From positions 62,001-126,000 of the forward strand of contig NW_017265190.1 of assembly GCF_001638985.1 (NCBI RefSeq): a stretch of 64,000 nucleotides of DNA, in the 5' to 3' direction. The DNA comes from Phycomyces blakesleeanus NRRL 1555(-) (taxonomy: Eukaryota > Mucoromycota > Mucoromycetes > Mucorales > Phycomycetaceae). Below are positions 11,478-21,995 of the stretch, one piece after another. A program made the position numbers and the translations under genes. Each line of letters begins with the position of its first letter. Position 1 is the stretch's first letter. The notes beneath the pieces were generated by a model. It searched no databases. It had not been told where the DNA came from and saw only the letters and a program-made list of their open reading frames with translations.

Positions 11478-14343
11478 CAGTGGTCCCTTGATAATTTCAC
11501 GCCCCTTTAATTTCACGCTTCGATAATTTCAAGGCTCTGAAGACCCAACTCGAAAAATAGGGCTTAACTTTCACGATTCTCGTTAATTTCACTTTCACAA
11601 AATTTTTTGGCCTTGAATCCTTAAAGAAAAAAAAATTAGCCAATCAGACGAGAGCAATATAGTTATAGCTTGGTTTAAATTTTTTTAATTCTAGCTTTTC
11701 ACGATTTTGTAATTGACATCAATGTCAAGTGCGTTAAGTTTTCATGTCAAACACTGGGTTATCAAGTTGTCATCTAGCTTACTTTTTTTAAAATTTTTTT
11801 TTTTCATTTTTTTTTTTAGAAATAAAATAAAACTATATGTGCTATATTTTGATTAAGTTTCATTTATTAATTGTTTAGTAAAGATTATTCACTTGAAAAA
11901 TATAAATATAATTCTAATTTGTTTGTTATAAAAGTTTTTATTGTAGATTTTATTATTTCTATCTGTCATTACTATTTATTGTTATTTGCAATTGTTACTA
12001 TTTACAAACATATTACGAAATCAAGCTTTGACTGTACTTGGCTGCTAACTTTTTTTTTCTATTTTTAAATGAAGAAAAATATATTTCTTATAGAAAATTG
12101 TTTTTATTTTATTTGAAAAAGAATAAATTTTAAAAAGACTTAAAGAAGCTGGTTACTTTAGTTTGCTTTGAGTTCGCGGTTTTCTGGAACTTGTTTCTAA
12201 GGCCTTCAACCTTACTAACGAAGTCTCTGTCAATATCCTCGTCTTCCAAGATATCCAAAAGCATGCAAACACACTCAAACTTTTCCAAAGCAGAATAAGT
12301 TCTCTTGAAAGGAACTGCTGATTCCACTTCAGCAATTTCTTCATTGCTGTTGTTGTTGGCTGCATTGTCGTCTGCGTCATACTCTTTCATGACAATGTCA
12401 GCGATCTCATTCTCATTGATCACTCTATGAGTGCATTGTCTCTCATAGAGTGGATCTGATTTGCTGGTCGGACAATCTTCCAGAGACAGAAGACCTGATC
12501 CAGCAATCTTGTCCAGGGTTTCTTGTAAACCCTCAACGAGAACCTTTTCAGCCAGACTTTGCTGAATCATAGCCTGGTTTACATCTATAAATTATATTTA
12601 GAATATTAAGAAAGTGGAATTGAAAGATTATACTACTATTATGACCAATAAATTATTTTACTACTACCTTCACTATCTTCGTCTTCAATAAAGCGAAAGA
12701 TTGTTGCATTCCAGCAGTTCTCAATAGTCTTTGCCGAGACAGATTCCCAAGCCTCTCTTATCCATTTCATGGCCCACAATTGATCAATTTCAAAGATTTT
12801 CTCAATTGGCCCGATTTTATCTTGATTGCCATTTTGAATCATGCCAATATACTGATATGCCTTGGCATACTGTTTACGCTTGAAATAAGCCTTAAAAGCC
12901 CGAATGATACCACCATCCAATGGCTGAAGGTGGGAAGTGGTATTTGGTGGCAAAAAAAGAAGCTCGACGTTTGTAGGTGTATAATCAACTATATGACCAG
13001 AGAAATTGTCGAGAATCAAAAGAACTTTGCGCTTTTGAGCTTTCATGGCATGATCAAAGCGACGGAGGAAAACATGAAAGATCGATCTTGTCATCCAAGC
13101 ATTGCTATTGTAATGATACATGGAGAATCCATGATCACTTGCTTCTTGCTTCTTGTTGTTCTTGTTGAAGCAGTTTGGTCTTCTTGCATGCCCAATCATC
13201 AGTACATCGGACCACTTGTCTGTTCCGTCCGCATTACACAAGAGACCTACAGTCAGGCGCTTCTTGTTATCTTTCCAACCAGAAAATTTCTGGTGAGAAA
13301 TTGTTGTTCTTGGTGGGGCAGCATAAAAGAGTGCTGTTTCATCAAAGTTATATATGTCACGAGCACTATATCCCTCTATCTTCTCTTTGATGGCAGCCTT
13401 GTCAATCTGAAGCAATTCTATATCAGTAGAACCAGCCTCACCATGAATTCGATTCATTTTAATGCAATGACGCTTTCCAAACTTCTCCATCCAGCCTTGA
13501 GAAGCACTAAAGTTTTTAACGCCTATTCTTTCAGCGAAAATAGTAGCTTTAGTCTTAATCAATTCCCAAGTAATGGGAATCTGATTATTTTCAGCAATGT
13601 TGATCCAAAGAATCACTGCTTCTTCAATTTGTTATAGTTGTGTGACAATATAATAAGATTAATTTTATTTTTTATATGGAGCAAAAATGCATAATGTTGA
13701 GATATATTACATACAGGCCATTTTCCCTTTCTAACGCGCTTTCTGTTTTTTACGTCGGCTTGCATTATCAAGCCCTGGTCTCCTCTCTTCAAAATCTTCG
13801 AGATTGTAGAAGCATCAGGAGCTTTTTGAAGGCCAAAGGTTTCCTTTGCCCATTCAGCCAATTGGGGGTTACTCATAGATGGCTTTTTCTTTTTAATATC
13901 ACAAATCTCAAGGTGATTTGCAATATTAAGTGAAACGTTTTTTTTGCTCATTTTTATTGTTTAGTTCTGGATTTGATAGATTTCATTAAAGTATCAAAAA
14001 AAAATTGAAAATGATATTAGATAAGCATTATATAATAAGCTAAAAGCATACCAAAAAGCTGTTATTATTTGATTGAATAAGAATTTGAAACAATAATTGG
14101 TTACGAGACAGGGGGGTAGAAAACAGTAATGCAGCCAGGGGTTATATTTAACTAGAATGAATTTAAACAGAGGATTGAAGCATATCGAATCATTACTTGA
14201 TATATTTTTTTTCTATTAAAGAATAATGTAAACTCCGCCCATAGTTGGCGGAAAATATATAATCCGAACTCGTTAATTTCACTCTTCGATAATTTCAAGA
14301 CACCTGGCCTTCCCTAGGCCTTGAAATTATCGAGGGACCACTG
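11478..14343 (-). mobile_element. pogo/Tigger (Tc1/mariner superfamily) DNA transposon, 2866 bp
   Basis: The left terminus is CAGTGGTCCCTTGATAATTT. The right terminus, reverse complemented, is CAGTGGTCCCTCGATAATTT. TA lies on both sides (11476-11477 and 14344-14345). A second inner copy of the TTTCACnCTTCGATAATTTCAAG motif occurs behind each end (11515-11537 and 14277-14298). The element interrupts the minus-strand Tnp2 gene of CACTA element 2 immediately after residues NIAIGLY. A single three-exon transposase gene fills it. Confidence 0.94.
12130..13951 (-). CDS. pogo/Tigger transposase (CENP-B-like HTH, DDE_1), three exons
   Basis: Exon 1 (13951-13715) encodes an N-terminal helix-turn-helix (PSMSNPQLAEWAKETF, DASTISKIL). 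Exon 2 (about 13629-12665) contains the CENP-B HTH (FSASQGWMEKFGKRH) and the DDD catalytic residues in YNFDETALFY, LLILDNFSGH and PLDGGIIRAF. Exon 3 (12584-12130) supplies an acidic C-terminus ending VTSFFKSF. No stop interrupts the exons. The exon 1 donor GTATGT is clean and phase 0. The only acceptor that would keep the expected QIEEAVILW frame reads AA instead of AG at 13633-13632, while other AGs 10-16 nt downstream would need a shifted donor. This is a nearly intact, possibly splice-impaired gene. Confidence 0.85.
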
Positions 14344-15358
14344 TATAAAGCCCAATGGCAATATTATCGGGATTGGAGAACAGGCCCTGCTGCATCAACT
14401 GCTTGTAATTGTCACCATCAAAAATGTCGGTTAGCTGACCAGCTACAGATTCCCAGTTTGCTCTGTAACAGAGAAGTTTTCTTGTGGCTGGATCTGCCAA
14501 CATTTGAGAAAGCATATCCCCAACTGACATAAGTTTCATACTGGCGGCTGATGTCTGACTTTGATTGGGATCAGTCTTGTATTGCGGTTTGCCGCAGTCA
14601 ACACAAGATTCTTGGTTGTCATTAATGCCATACAATCGACAACCACTAGAGCAGACATCATACTCATGGCTCTTGACACTTGACTTTGACTTGAGCAAAG
14701 CATCAACAGTTTCGCCATGACTGATCTTAGCCCCAGGTTCTAAAAAAAACGATATCACTACATGTTAGTGATATGGAATTAAAGTACAAGATAACAGAAA
14801 ATATAATATTTTACCCATCATTATATCGTCATAGTCTCGGATGACAGTGTTTATAAATTGAACAATGTCTCTATATGCTGCTCTAGCAATTCTATGCTGT
14901 AGCATCAATTGAGACAGATGAATACTCATCAACTTGGCCTTGATAAAAGTATTTGTACTAATTCGACTGCTGTCATAAATGTGAGCTTCACCCTCACTGT
15001 CCTCAAAATTACATGCGCACTTATATGAAATAATATTATCAAGATCCATAGACTCCATAGTATATTCTGTAATACATTATTTAGTAATTGGAAAATAAAT
15101 AATACAGTTACAGCTCTTTTCATTACCTGAATTTCTAACAGATTCATCTTCATTACTAGTATCATTTTCGTCATGGTACATGTCAACATCATCCAGAATA
15201 GACTGGTCAATTTCAGTCATTGTTGCTGAATCTTCTCTGTGAATTCTCTTGTGGTTTTGCAGCTTCTGGTAGTTATCAAAAAACAAGACACATTGATCAC
15301 ATTGGTATTGCTGTGTAGATATTCTATCTCTCTGCTGGCTGGCGTTGGAAGAAGACAT
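14344..15358 (-). pseudogene. Tnp2 CACTA transposase N-terminal part, truncated by the pogo insertion
   Basis: Translation starts at 15358 (MSSSNASQQRDR). Exon 1 carries a well-formed C2H2 finger (CDQCVLFFDNYQKLQNHKRIH). After introns near 15130-15060 and 14810-14740, the frame shows FLEPGAKISHGET, DVCSSGCRLYG, CVDCGKPQY and DIFDGDNYKQLMQQGLFSN, the order seen in Tnp2 proteins. It ends at the pogo terminus. On the far side (below 11478) I could not find the missing catalytic part, so it is deleted as well as interrupted. Confidence 0.8.
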
Positions 15359-16796
15359 ATTGGTTGGGTTGGTACGTATGTAATATATAAAATAAAGCCG
15401 CAAAAATGATTTTGGTGCTATTCATTAAATGTAAAAGACATCTTTATATACTCTTTATTTTTTAACCAAAATGCTTGCGGCTCTTTTTCTTTTTCTCTCT
15501 CATAGTGATGATATAGCAATGATTACAGTAATGTCAATGCTAGGTGAAACACCTGTCAGTAAATAATTCCCGTGGTTGGAAAGATTCTTCTTCATTAATA
15601 CTTATGATGTAAGTTAAAATTCTTCTTGGTTAACAAGGGGGTACCATTAAAAGACCACCGGTGAAACAGACACGTACTCTTTACTTGTGAGCAATTAGAT
15701 ATTCTTTGGGCTTTATAAAGAGGTATATGTATATTTAGGATAATTAATGACCAAATAATTTATGTTTTTTTTAAATAAATTATCAATTACTCTCTAATAC
15801 CAAAGGCAAAGAAAAACAGCCTTCTAATAATTAACAGTTAAAAAAAAGTAGTACTGTCTAAACACATTGGTAGAAAAGACATATTTATATTATCTGTGTT
15901 ATACTAATAGTATTTTTGAGATAGTGAATATATGTTTAGCTAATAGCATTATTTTCTTGTTTATGTATAAAACTTAAAGAAATAGATATAGATAATGAGG
16001 GCTATAGTCTGATACTCTTTTACTGACATCATCAAGATAAGCACTACTGATCGAAAGGGGTGTTAATTGAAAGTGCCAATATGAGTTAAAACACATCTTT
16101 TTCAAAAATGTACGGTTTCAGTCAAAAATGCCCCTTGGTAAATAATAGTAATGAGAGTTAAAATTATTTTTATCTTTGATGACAGCATCAATCAAAACGC
16201 GTTTTAGTCGATAATGATAATAAGTATGATATGGACTTGAGTATCATAACACTTACTTTACTGTTGATAAAATGGGACTAATTAACTATATGATGTTCAG
16301 ATGTTATATAGCTACTGTAGAGTATATTTAAAGTTATAATTTTAACTGGTACAGAGTTTTGTCATCGAGAACTTTAACCAAATTTTATGCTATATCTCCA
16401 ATATGTATAGAGTGATATTATTATATCATATACTTTAAAACATTTAATATGTAGATGATGCAAAGTATGAACATTTATACATATAATATTGATTTAAAGT
16501 CTAATTCATTTTATCTTTATATTTCTTACAGTTTTGTTGTGTTGACACAAAAAGACTGTATCATGTTCACATGATCTACTGCAGACAGGTGCAGACAGGT
16601 GTATACAAGTGCATAAGTATCCCTTCTTTTATATGTTTTGTTTGTACATCTGTCTGTATCTTTTTCATATAAATAGCTATCAATTGCTTATAATAAATTG
16701 TTGCCTTTCTCAAACTCAAATCGCTCTTATTCTACTTGTCTAAACTATCACCTTTTCTTTTCAACTCACTGCTTATAGCTAAAAAAAAACTTAAAC
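15359..16796. promoter_or_regulatory. Divergent intergenic region of CACTA element 2
   Basis: About 1.4 kb separates the two divergent genes of the element (starts 15358 minus, 16797 plus). It is AT-rich, without coding signal. A tandem gtgcagacaggtg unit occurs at 16584-16604. It presumably contains both promoters; no specific site could be assigned. Confidence 0.35.
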
Positions 16797-17826
16797 ATGT
16801 CCGATATTAACACAACTCTCCTCAACTCAATTCAAAAGATTGAGGTTGATCTTGCTGAAATCAAGCAAACATTGCGCAAGCTTCAAAGGCAATTCAGCAA
16901 TCAATTTGCACCAGCAGTCAGTGCGGAAGATCTAACTACAATGCAACAAAGCATTATTGAGCAGAGTTGTAAGTCATATATATTCTGTGCTTAGATGTTT
17001 ATTTACTTTATTAATATTATCATACATTTTTTATAGCTCTTGAGTGCATTGCCAAGTCTGTGAAAAGAGCCCAGCTCACAGAGTACCTTGATCAGCTTGG
17101 TAAGTGAGTAATCAATACTGGCGGTGAGTTCAAAGGAAAAACGAAGCACAAAAATACAATCTGTTGCTTCAGATTCTTCATGAGCAGGACTGGAAGGCGC
17201 GCTGCAAAGAAGTTCCACAAGGGCAGCCTTTGCCCCCATTAGTCCCTCTTTCAGACCATGATTTGACAGTAAAAAGACTGCATCTCAAAACATTAGGCCG
17301 TACGATAAAGCATGATATCATTGACAAAGACTATCCTGCGGCCTTAAAAGAATGGAAGAATATCCCAGAGAAAAACAGGGAATACTACATGATGCATTTG
17401 GAGAGGTTGGCAAAGAATGGTGGATTGCACATCCACCAATGTAAAAGAATGTGGTGTGCAAGAAGCCTTCTTTGGGAAAGCTTCAAGAGTGACAACCAGA
17501 CACACAAGAGAAGAATGGCAGAGAAGAACAAAGTAAGTTTATCAATTAACAAATCTATATATTGTAAACTTTAATTAACATCATTTCCTTTTATTATGCT
17601 ATAGACACAGCGAGAGATAAGTGATTCTTCGCTTTCTTCTCCTGATATGTCAGAAACTGGTGATGTTGAGTCGCCCATAATGGCAGATGTGCTGTAAGTT
17701 ACCATTATTGCTTTTTCTCATGCGCTGTTAATACAAAACTAATATAAACTTCTTACTCTTTTATGTAGGTCTCCTCCACCCACAGCAAGTGTTGAGCCTG
17801 CTCGCAAGAGAAGCCGAAGATCGTAG
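16797..17826 (+). CDS. CACTA element 2 accessory protein (coiled-coil N-terminus, basic C-terminus)
   Basis: Exon 1 (16797-16968) starts MSDINTTLLNSIQKIEVDLA and continues with a heptad-like pattern (EIKQTLRKLQRQFSNQ). Exon 2 is 17037-17099 (SLECIAKSVKRAQLTEYLDQ). A larger exon (about 17164-17532) contains KARCKEVPQGQPLPPLVPLS, TLGRTIKHDIIDKDYPAALK and HIHQCKRMWCARSLLWESF. Two small exons end in ARKRSRRS at 17826, which looks like a nuclear localisation signal. The exon 2/3 junction is uncertain in phase. The same order of coiled coil then C/W motif is found in element 1. I do not recognise a database family. A role in binding the subterminal AATGGCAGTTATG motifs is inference. Confidence 0.55.
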
Positions 17827-18832
17827 TTTGGCTGCTGTGATTGGCCGAGTTTGATTTTTTTAGTCTGTCTTTAGTGCATTTTTTTTCTTATCTCGTCATT
17901 TTTCTTTTTATGTTTTTTATTCCTTTTTTCTTTCATATAAAAAATTTATCGACCTCTTTCATATGATTGCTAATGTTGTGATTACAAGAATTTGAAGCTA
18001 ATATACAGCATCTACAATTCTGCTACATTCAAATATAAAAGGAAATAGTATATAGCTTTTTTTTTTTTAGAAAAAAATTAATAGTAATATTTTTGTACTG
18101 ATATATTATACTTGGGAGTCATTCTATTATATGTAAATATATTGAGTAGAATAAACACTTTGAGCTTTCTAACAAGATGCTCACTCTGGTTGTATGAATC
18201 AGATTCGAATTAGCTTCATGTTACATGACTTGAATCTTTGCTCAAGTTTTTCTTCTTCTACGATAACGACTTTCTATAGTGCTTATGTTTTATTGCTTTT
18301 CTTATATATAGATCTTAAATATTAATACATTCTTTAATATATATATATATTCTTAGAGTAAATGCTTATTTTACTGAACAAGTAAGCATATTATATAAAG
18401 GTAAGCATTATAATAATATTATATCTATTTATTTATTTTAAGTTTTTTCTCTAATATTAGTATATTTGTAGAAACCGGTAAAAAATAATAAGTGCTATCT
18501 AAGATATATTAGAATACCCAAAGTATATGAAATACAATTTGAATAGTAGTGTTTTACTGCATACGTTTTGCAGTAGCTAAACAGAACCATTTTTTATTGC
18601 GAGTGGCTGATAGAATTGTTTTTTCATTATTACTATTATTATTATCATTTTCATTTAATAAAACATGCATTGAAATAAAGATTCAATTCAATTAAACCCA
18701 ATTTAATATTGTATAATAAAAAACAGACCATTCTGTTAAAGCTGCAAAGGAAAAACAAGAGGTTGTGCTAGAATTGAAAGCAATAGAACAAAAGAAAGAA
18801 TGTAATAGAGGAAAGGAAGGACGCTTGATTTT

Positions 18833-19025
18833 TTTTTGAAAAATGGCAACAGTGCCTGTTTTGGCTTTTTACATAATAAATAACTGCCATTTTTTATTAT
18901 GAAAAAAATGGTAACAGTGCTTGTTTTGGCCTTATACAGAGTCATAACTGCCATTTTTTATTAAGTAAAAAATGGCAGTTATGTTCCCAAAGTGATAACA
19001 TGTTACCATTTTCTTCGCCATAGTG
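18833..19025. repeat. Right subterminal repeat array of CACTA element 2
   Basis: AATGGyAACAGTGCyTGTTTTGG occurs twice (18841, 18906), and ATAACTGCCATTTTTTATT occurs twice (18880, 18941). A reverse copy AAAAAATGGCAGTTATG (18968) leads into the terminal CACTATGG. The same motif is present near the left end, so these are candidate transposase or accessory-protein binding sites. Confidence 0.7.
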
Positions 19026-19497
19026 TATGCTTATAATAATCTCCTGATATATCCCATATTATGGTGATGTCATCATATGAAATATAATCATTATCATGTA
19101 TGCTAAACCTGTGCGTTAAATAATAAAGTAATTGGTAGACATCTTTGACTGGAATAGCTGAAGCCTTATATTATTTCATTCAGATTTATTCTCAACTACA
19201 GCAGTAGTCAATACTCATTTATAACAGATATAAAAAGTAAACTACCAAAAATAAGCTTGCTCTAATATAAGAGTATCCGGACCTCTACACAACTGTTTGT
19301 CCAGAGTATCTGTTCTAAAGGATTGGGATACAATTATCAAAAGGATAAACTCATATGTTAAACTGCGTCTATTATTTGGCTAGGGTGCATTTTTTTTATA
19401 ATAGACAACTTTTGAAAAAGAGGACATTTTTTGGAATTTAAGTACCAATTCCAAAATAGTATTTTTAAAGTCAGAAATGTGATATTTATTGATTTAA
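19026..19497. other. Spacer, no gene recognised
   Basis: AT-rich sequence between the CACTA terminus and the DDE remnant. Nothing supportable was seen. Confidence 0.4.
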
Positions 19498-19956
19498 TCA
19501 CAGCTTACGATGATATTTGTGAAGCTTTGAGAATTGTTTCACGATTTCAAATGCATGTTCAGCATCATGACCAAGACTGTAGGCATTGATGTAGATAAAA
19601 CTTTTGTGGAAGTATCTTTGAATCTTTTCAGAGACATCATCTTCTGGTGGGCAAACACTATCCAGAAATGAATTGATTTTTCTTTTTAATGATTGAAAAG
19701 AATAAGCACATTTACATTGTGCTTCTTTCTTGGCTGCTCCCCAGTATGTTTTGATCCAATTACATTCACAGTAATATTTTGAATACAGTTCAAATTTGTA
19801 TCCACTGCCTTCAACTATTCCTTCGAGTACTGATTTTTGGTTGGCAAAGTCTGGTTGTCTCTCCATAATATGAAGTGCACAACATCTAGAATTAGCTGTT
19901 GCAACATTATTGCAAGAACGTTTTAAAGAGTATCTCTCTGCTTCGTTTCTATACAT
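19498..19956 (-). pseudogene. C-terminal remnant of a fungal DDE-superfamily transposase
   Basis: The translation has the signature end of a DDE endonuclease family common in fungal genomes: RQPDFANQKSVLEGIV, then YCECNWIKTYWGAAKKEAQC (position of the last catalytic Glu, where family members read ELNxIExYWGxAK), then FIYINAYSLGHDAEHAFEIV. Here the usual Glu of the IE pair reads as Lys. The first two catalytic residues are absent and no methionine-led full-length frame exists upstream. It is best read as an old fragment; the exact superfamily is uncertain. Confidence 0.5.
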
Positions 19957-20309
19957 AGAACGTTGCTGTAATATGCTGCAAAGGCCAATGAAATATTTTT
20001 TGTATTTTTTATTCTAAATATGAATAGTTTATAGACACATTTTTTAGCATAAAGTGATCCCTTATTATAATTGTATAAATTATGTTTCTATTTGGATAGA
20101 ATTGTATATAAATCACTTACTTTATGGAGCCGAGACTCGATTACTTCATATTCTTTAAGTTTTTCTTCATTACTCTTTTTTTGAAAAAAAACTTTTTGCT
20201 GTTCTGCATAGCCATATTGCTTTCTGACATAAAATGAGCTGTCACAAAATTTTCCCTGGCCTGAGTCACTGTCTTTTACTTCAATTGCTAATTATTCGGG
20301 CCAGACACT

Positions 20310-20330
20310 TTTCCTCTCGGGCACAACATT
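20310..20330. repeat. Inverted partner of the 20.6-kb tandem repeat
   Basis: cctctcgggcacaacattt is nearly the reverse complement of aaacattgtgcccgagagg at about 20605-20624 (17 of 19 positions by eye). The pair brackets about 280 bp and could be the ends of a small non-autonomous element or part of a terminal-repeat structure. Confidence 0.4.
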
Positions 20331-20603
20331 TCTCTGGAGCACTACGTTTATTGAATCTCCGCCTTTCACCATTTACCGGTCTCATAAAAAGTGACTTGTT
20401 GTCCGGCATCCAGCAATTTTATCTGGTCCCTAACCACCCAAAGTAGTTTATATGAGTAAAATCAATCTATCAAAATATAAATAATTTAATTCATGAATAA
20501 GGTACATCTTCATTTAATATAACGGATTTTCTAGGTGTACTTAAGTAGTAACCATATTAAAATTTCTATTTTTTTTATGCAGTATATACAAAATATACAA
20601 TTT

Positions 20604-20760
20604 GTAAACATTGTGCCCGAGAGGCAAAACGTCGTGTCCCAAACGTGACTGTGTAAGAAACGTCGTGTTCGAGAGGCAAAACGTCGTGTCCCAAACGTGA
20701 CTGTGTAAGAAACGTTGTGCTCGAGAGGCATAACGTCGTGTCCTAAATGTGGCGATAGAA
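20604..20760. repeat. 52-bp tandem repeat, about 2.8 copies
   Basis: The unit contains gagaggcAAAACGTCGTGTC, then cCAAACGTGACTGTGTAAG, and repeats with a 52-bp period. Each unit itself contains two CGTCGTGT-like submotifs. The third copy is diverged. It is unusually CpG-rich for this window. No coding role. Confidence 0.8.
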
Positions 20761-21995
20761 TAATTGTGTTCAAGAAAACTGTTGATGCAATATTTTACTT
20801 ATTGAAAGTAAAGCTTCTATAAGTATAATTATAGAGGTTTCTAGAATTTTACTTTACATTTTAAAGAGTTCATATTCAATGCAATGTCTTTTTTATTGTA
20901 GTTCTCATGCAATAAACGCACAATATAAAATAAATAAATAAAAATTGTGACCACACCTATTTCTGTAAAAACACAAGATCTATTTGGTTCCCGTCAACAA
21001 ATCATATACCTGCTGTTGCTGATGAGTCATTTTTTCACGATTTAACTTGAGACATAAATCATATATTTTCATTTTATGTGATTTAAGTGGAAAAGATTAT
21101 AATCCATATAATTTGCATTTTTTTTCAAAAACTTTCGTAATAGATATAAAGGTAATGAAGCCTTTTATGCCTAAGAAAGTTTGCATAGCAGTAAAGCTAA
21201 TATATTTTTACAAAATTCATGTTTTTATTTTTTATTTTTTATTTTTATTTCTTTTGTAAAAACTCTTTCTATCATTTCCTTGCAACATGTACATGAGATA
21301 TTTTATCAAAAATACAAAAAATGAAAAATATTCATACAAGACCAAAAAAAGTTTTTAATTACATATATTCAGATAACATATGAATCCAGTAAAAGTTTCA
21401 TAGAAAACAAATGAGAAAAAAGTAATTCTACAAGCAAATATAATATTTTATTTTATTGAAAAAAAGCAAATTTTTGAGATATTACATTAGTTTTCTCATG
21501 ATTGACCCTTTTAATTCAACTAAAAATTCTAGAACACATACATATATCTATACACTATTTGGATCCAAAGTTATAGAGAGCCAAGGCTTGAATTGATGAA
21601 ATAAATAGATGCAAATGTATAATATAACATATTTGATGATAGTTTGGCTCGATCTGTGTAACACCATCCGATATTTATGATTTTTAATTCGCTGGTTATA
21701 AGTGTAACTTGAAGGGTAAAGTACTTCCCACGAATGATCTCTAGGAAAAAACAGAGCGGAAAGTCATTTAACCCACAAGTGATAGATAGCTTATGTTGAT
21801 GCAAAGAAACAAATTGATAAGATTTATAAAGATTTAAAAAAATTGTCTAGCTAATAAAATATAAAAGCAAATGAGTAAATAAATAAGAAAAGATCTAGCT
21901 AATAAAATATAAGTAATAAAGTATAATTAAAAGAGTAATAAAATAGAAAAGAATATCGAAAAGAAATTATTTTGGAGTAAGATCAATTGGTTGAT
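20761..21995. other. AT-rich spacer left of the first MULE-OTU gene
   Basis: No gene is supported. A short direct repeat TCTAGCTAATAAAATATAA occurs at about 21846 and 21894. This region may hold the left terminal part of the MULE; its inverted repeat was not identified with confidence. Confidence 0.4.

Larger units (their letters stand above)
10712..19025 (-). mobile_element. CACTA-type DNA transposon 2 (ends 10712 and 19025), carrying a nested pogo element
   Basis: The left end is CACTACGGCGGGATGAATGG. The right end, reverse complemented, is CACTATGGCGAAGAAAATGG. Both subterminal regions carry repeated AATGGCAGTTATG / ATAACTGCCATTTTTT motifs (10726, 10757, 11010; 18841, 18880, 18907, 18941, 18970). 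Inside are a Tnp2 zinc-finger transposase start on the minus strand (15358 downward) and an accessory gene on the plus strand (16797 upward). This is the same two-gene plan as element 1, in opposite orientation. The flanking trinucleotides (gtt and tat) do not match, so the two ends may come from a rearranged copy. Minus the 2866-bp insert it would be about 5.4 kb. Confidence 0.78.

Noticed and set aside
12780..13637. 285-codon plus-strand open frame opposite the pogo transposase
   Set aside because: It is the antisense shadow of the transposase exon; the minus strand has the catalytic motifs.
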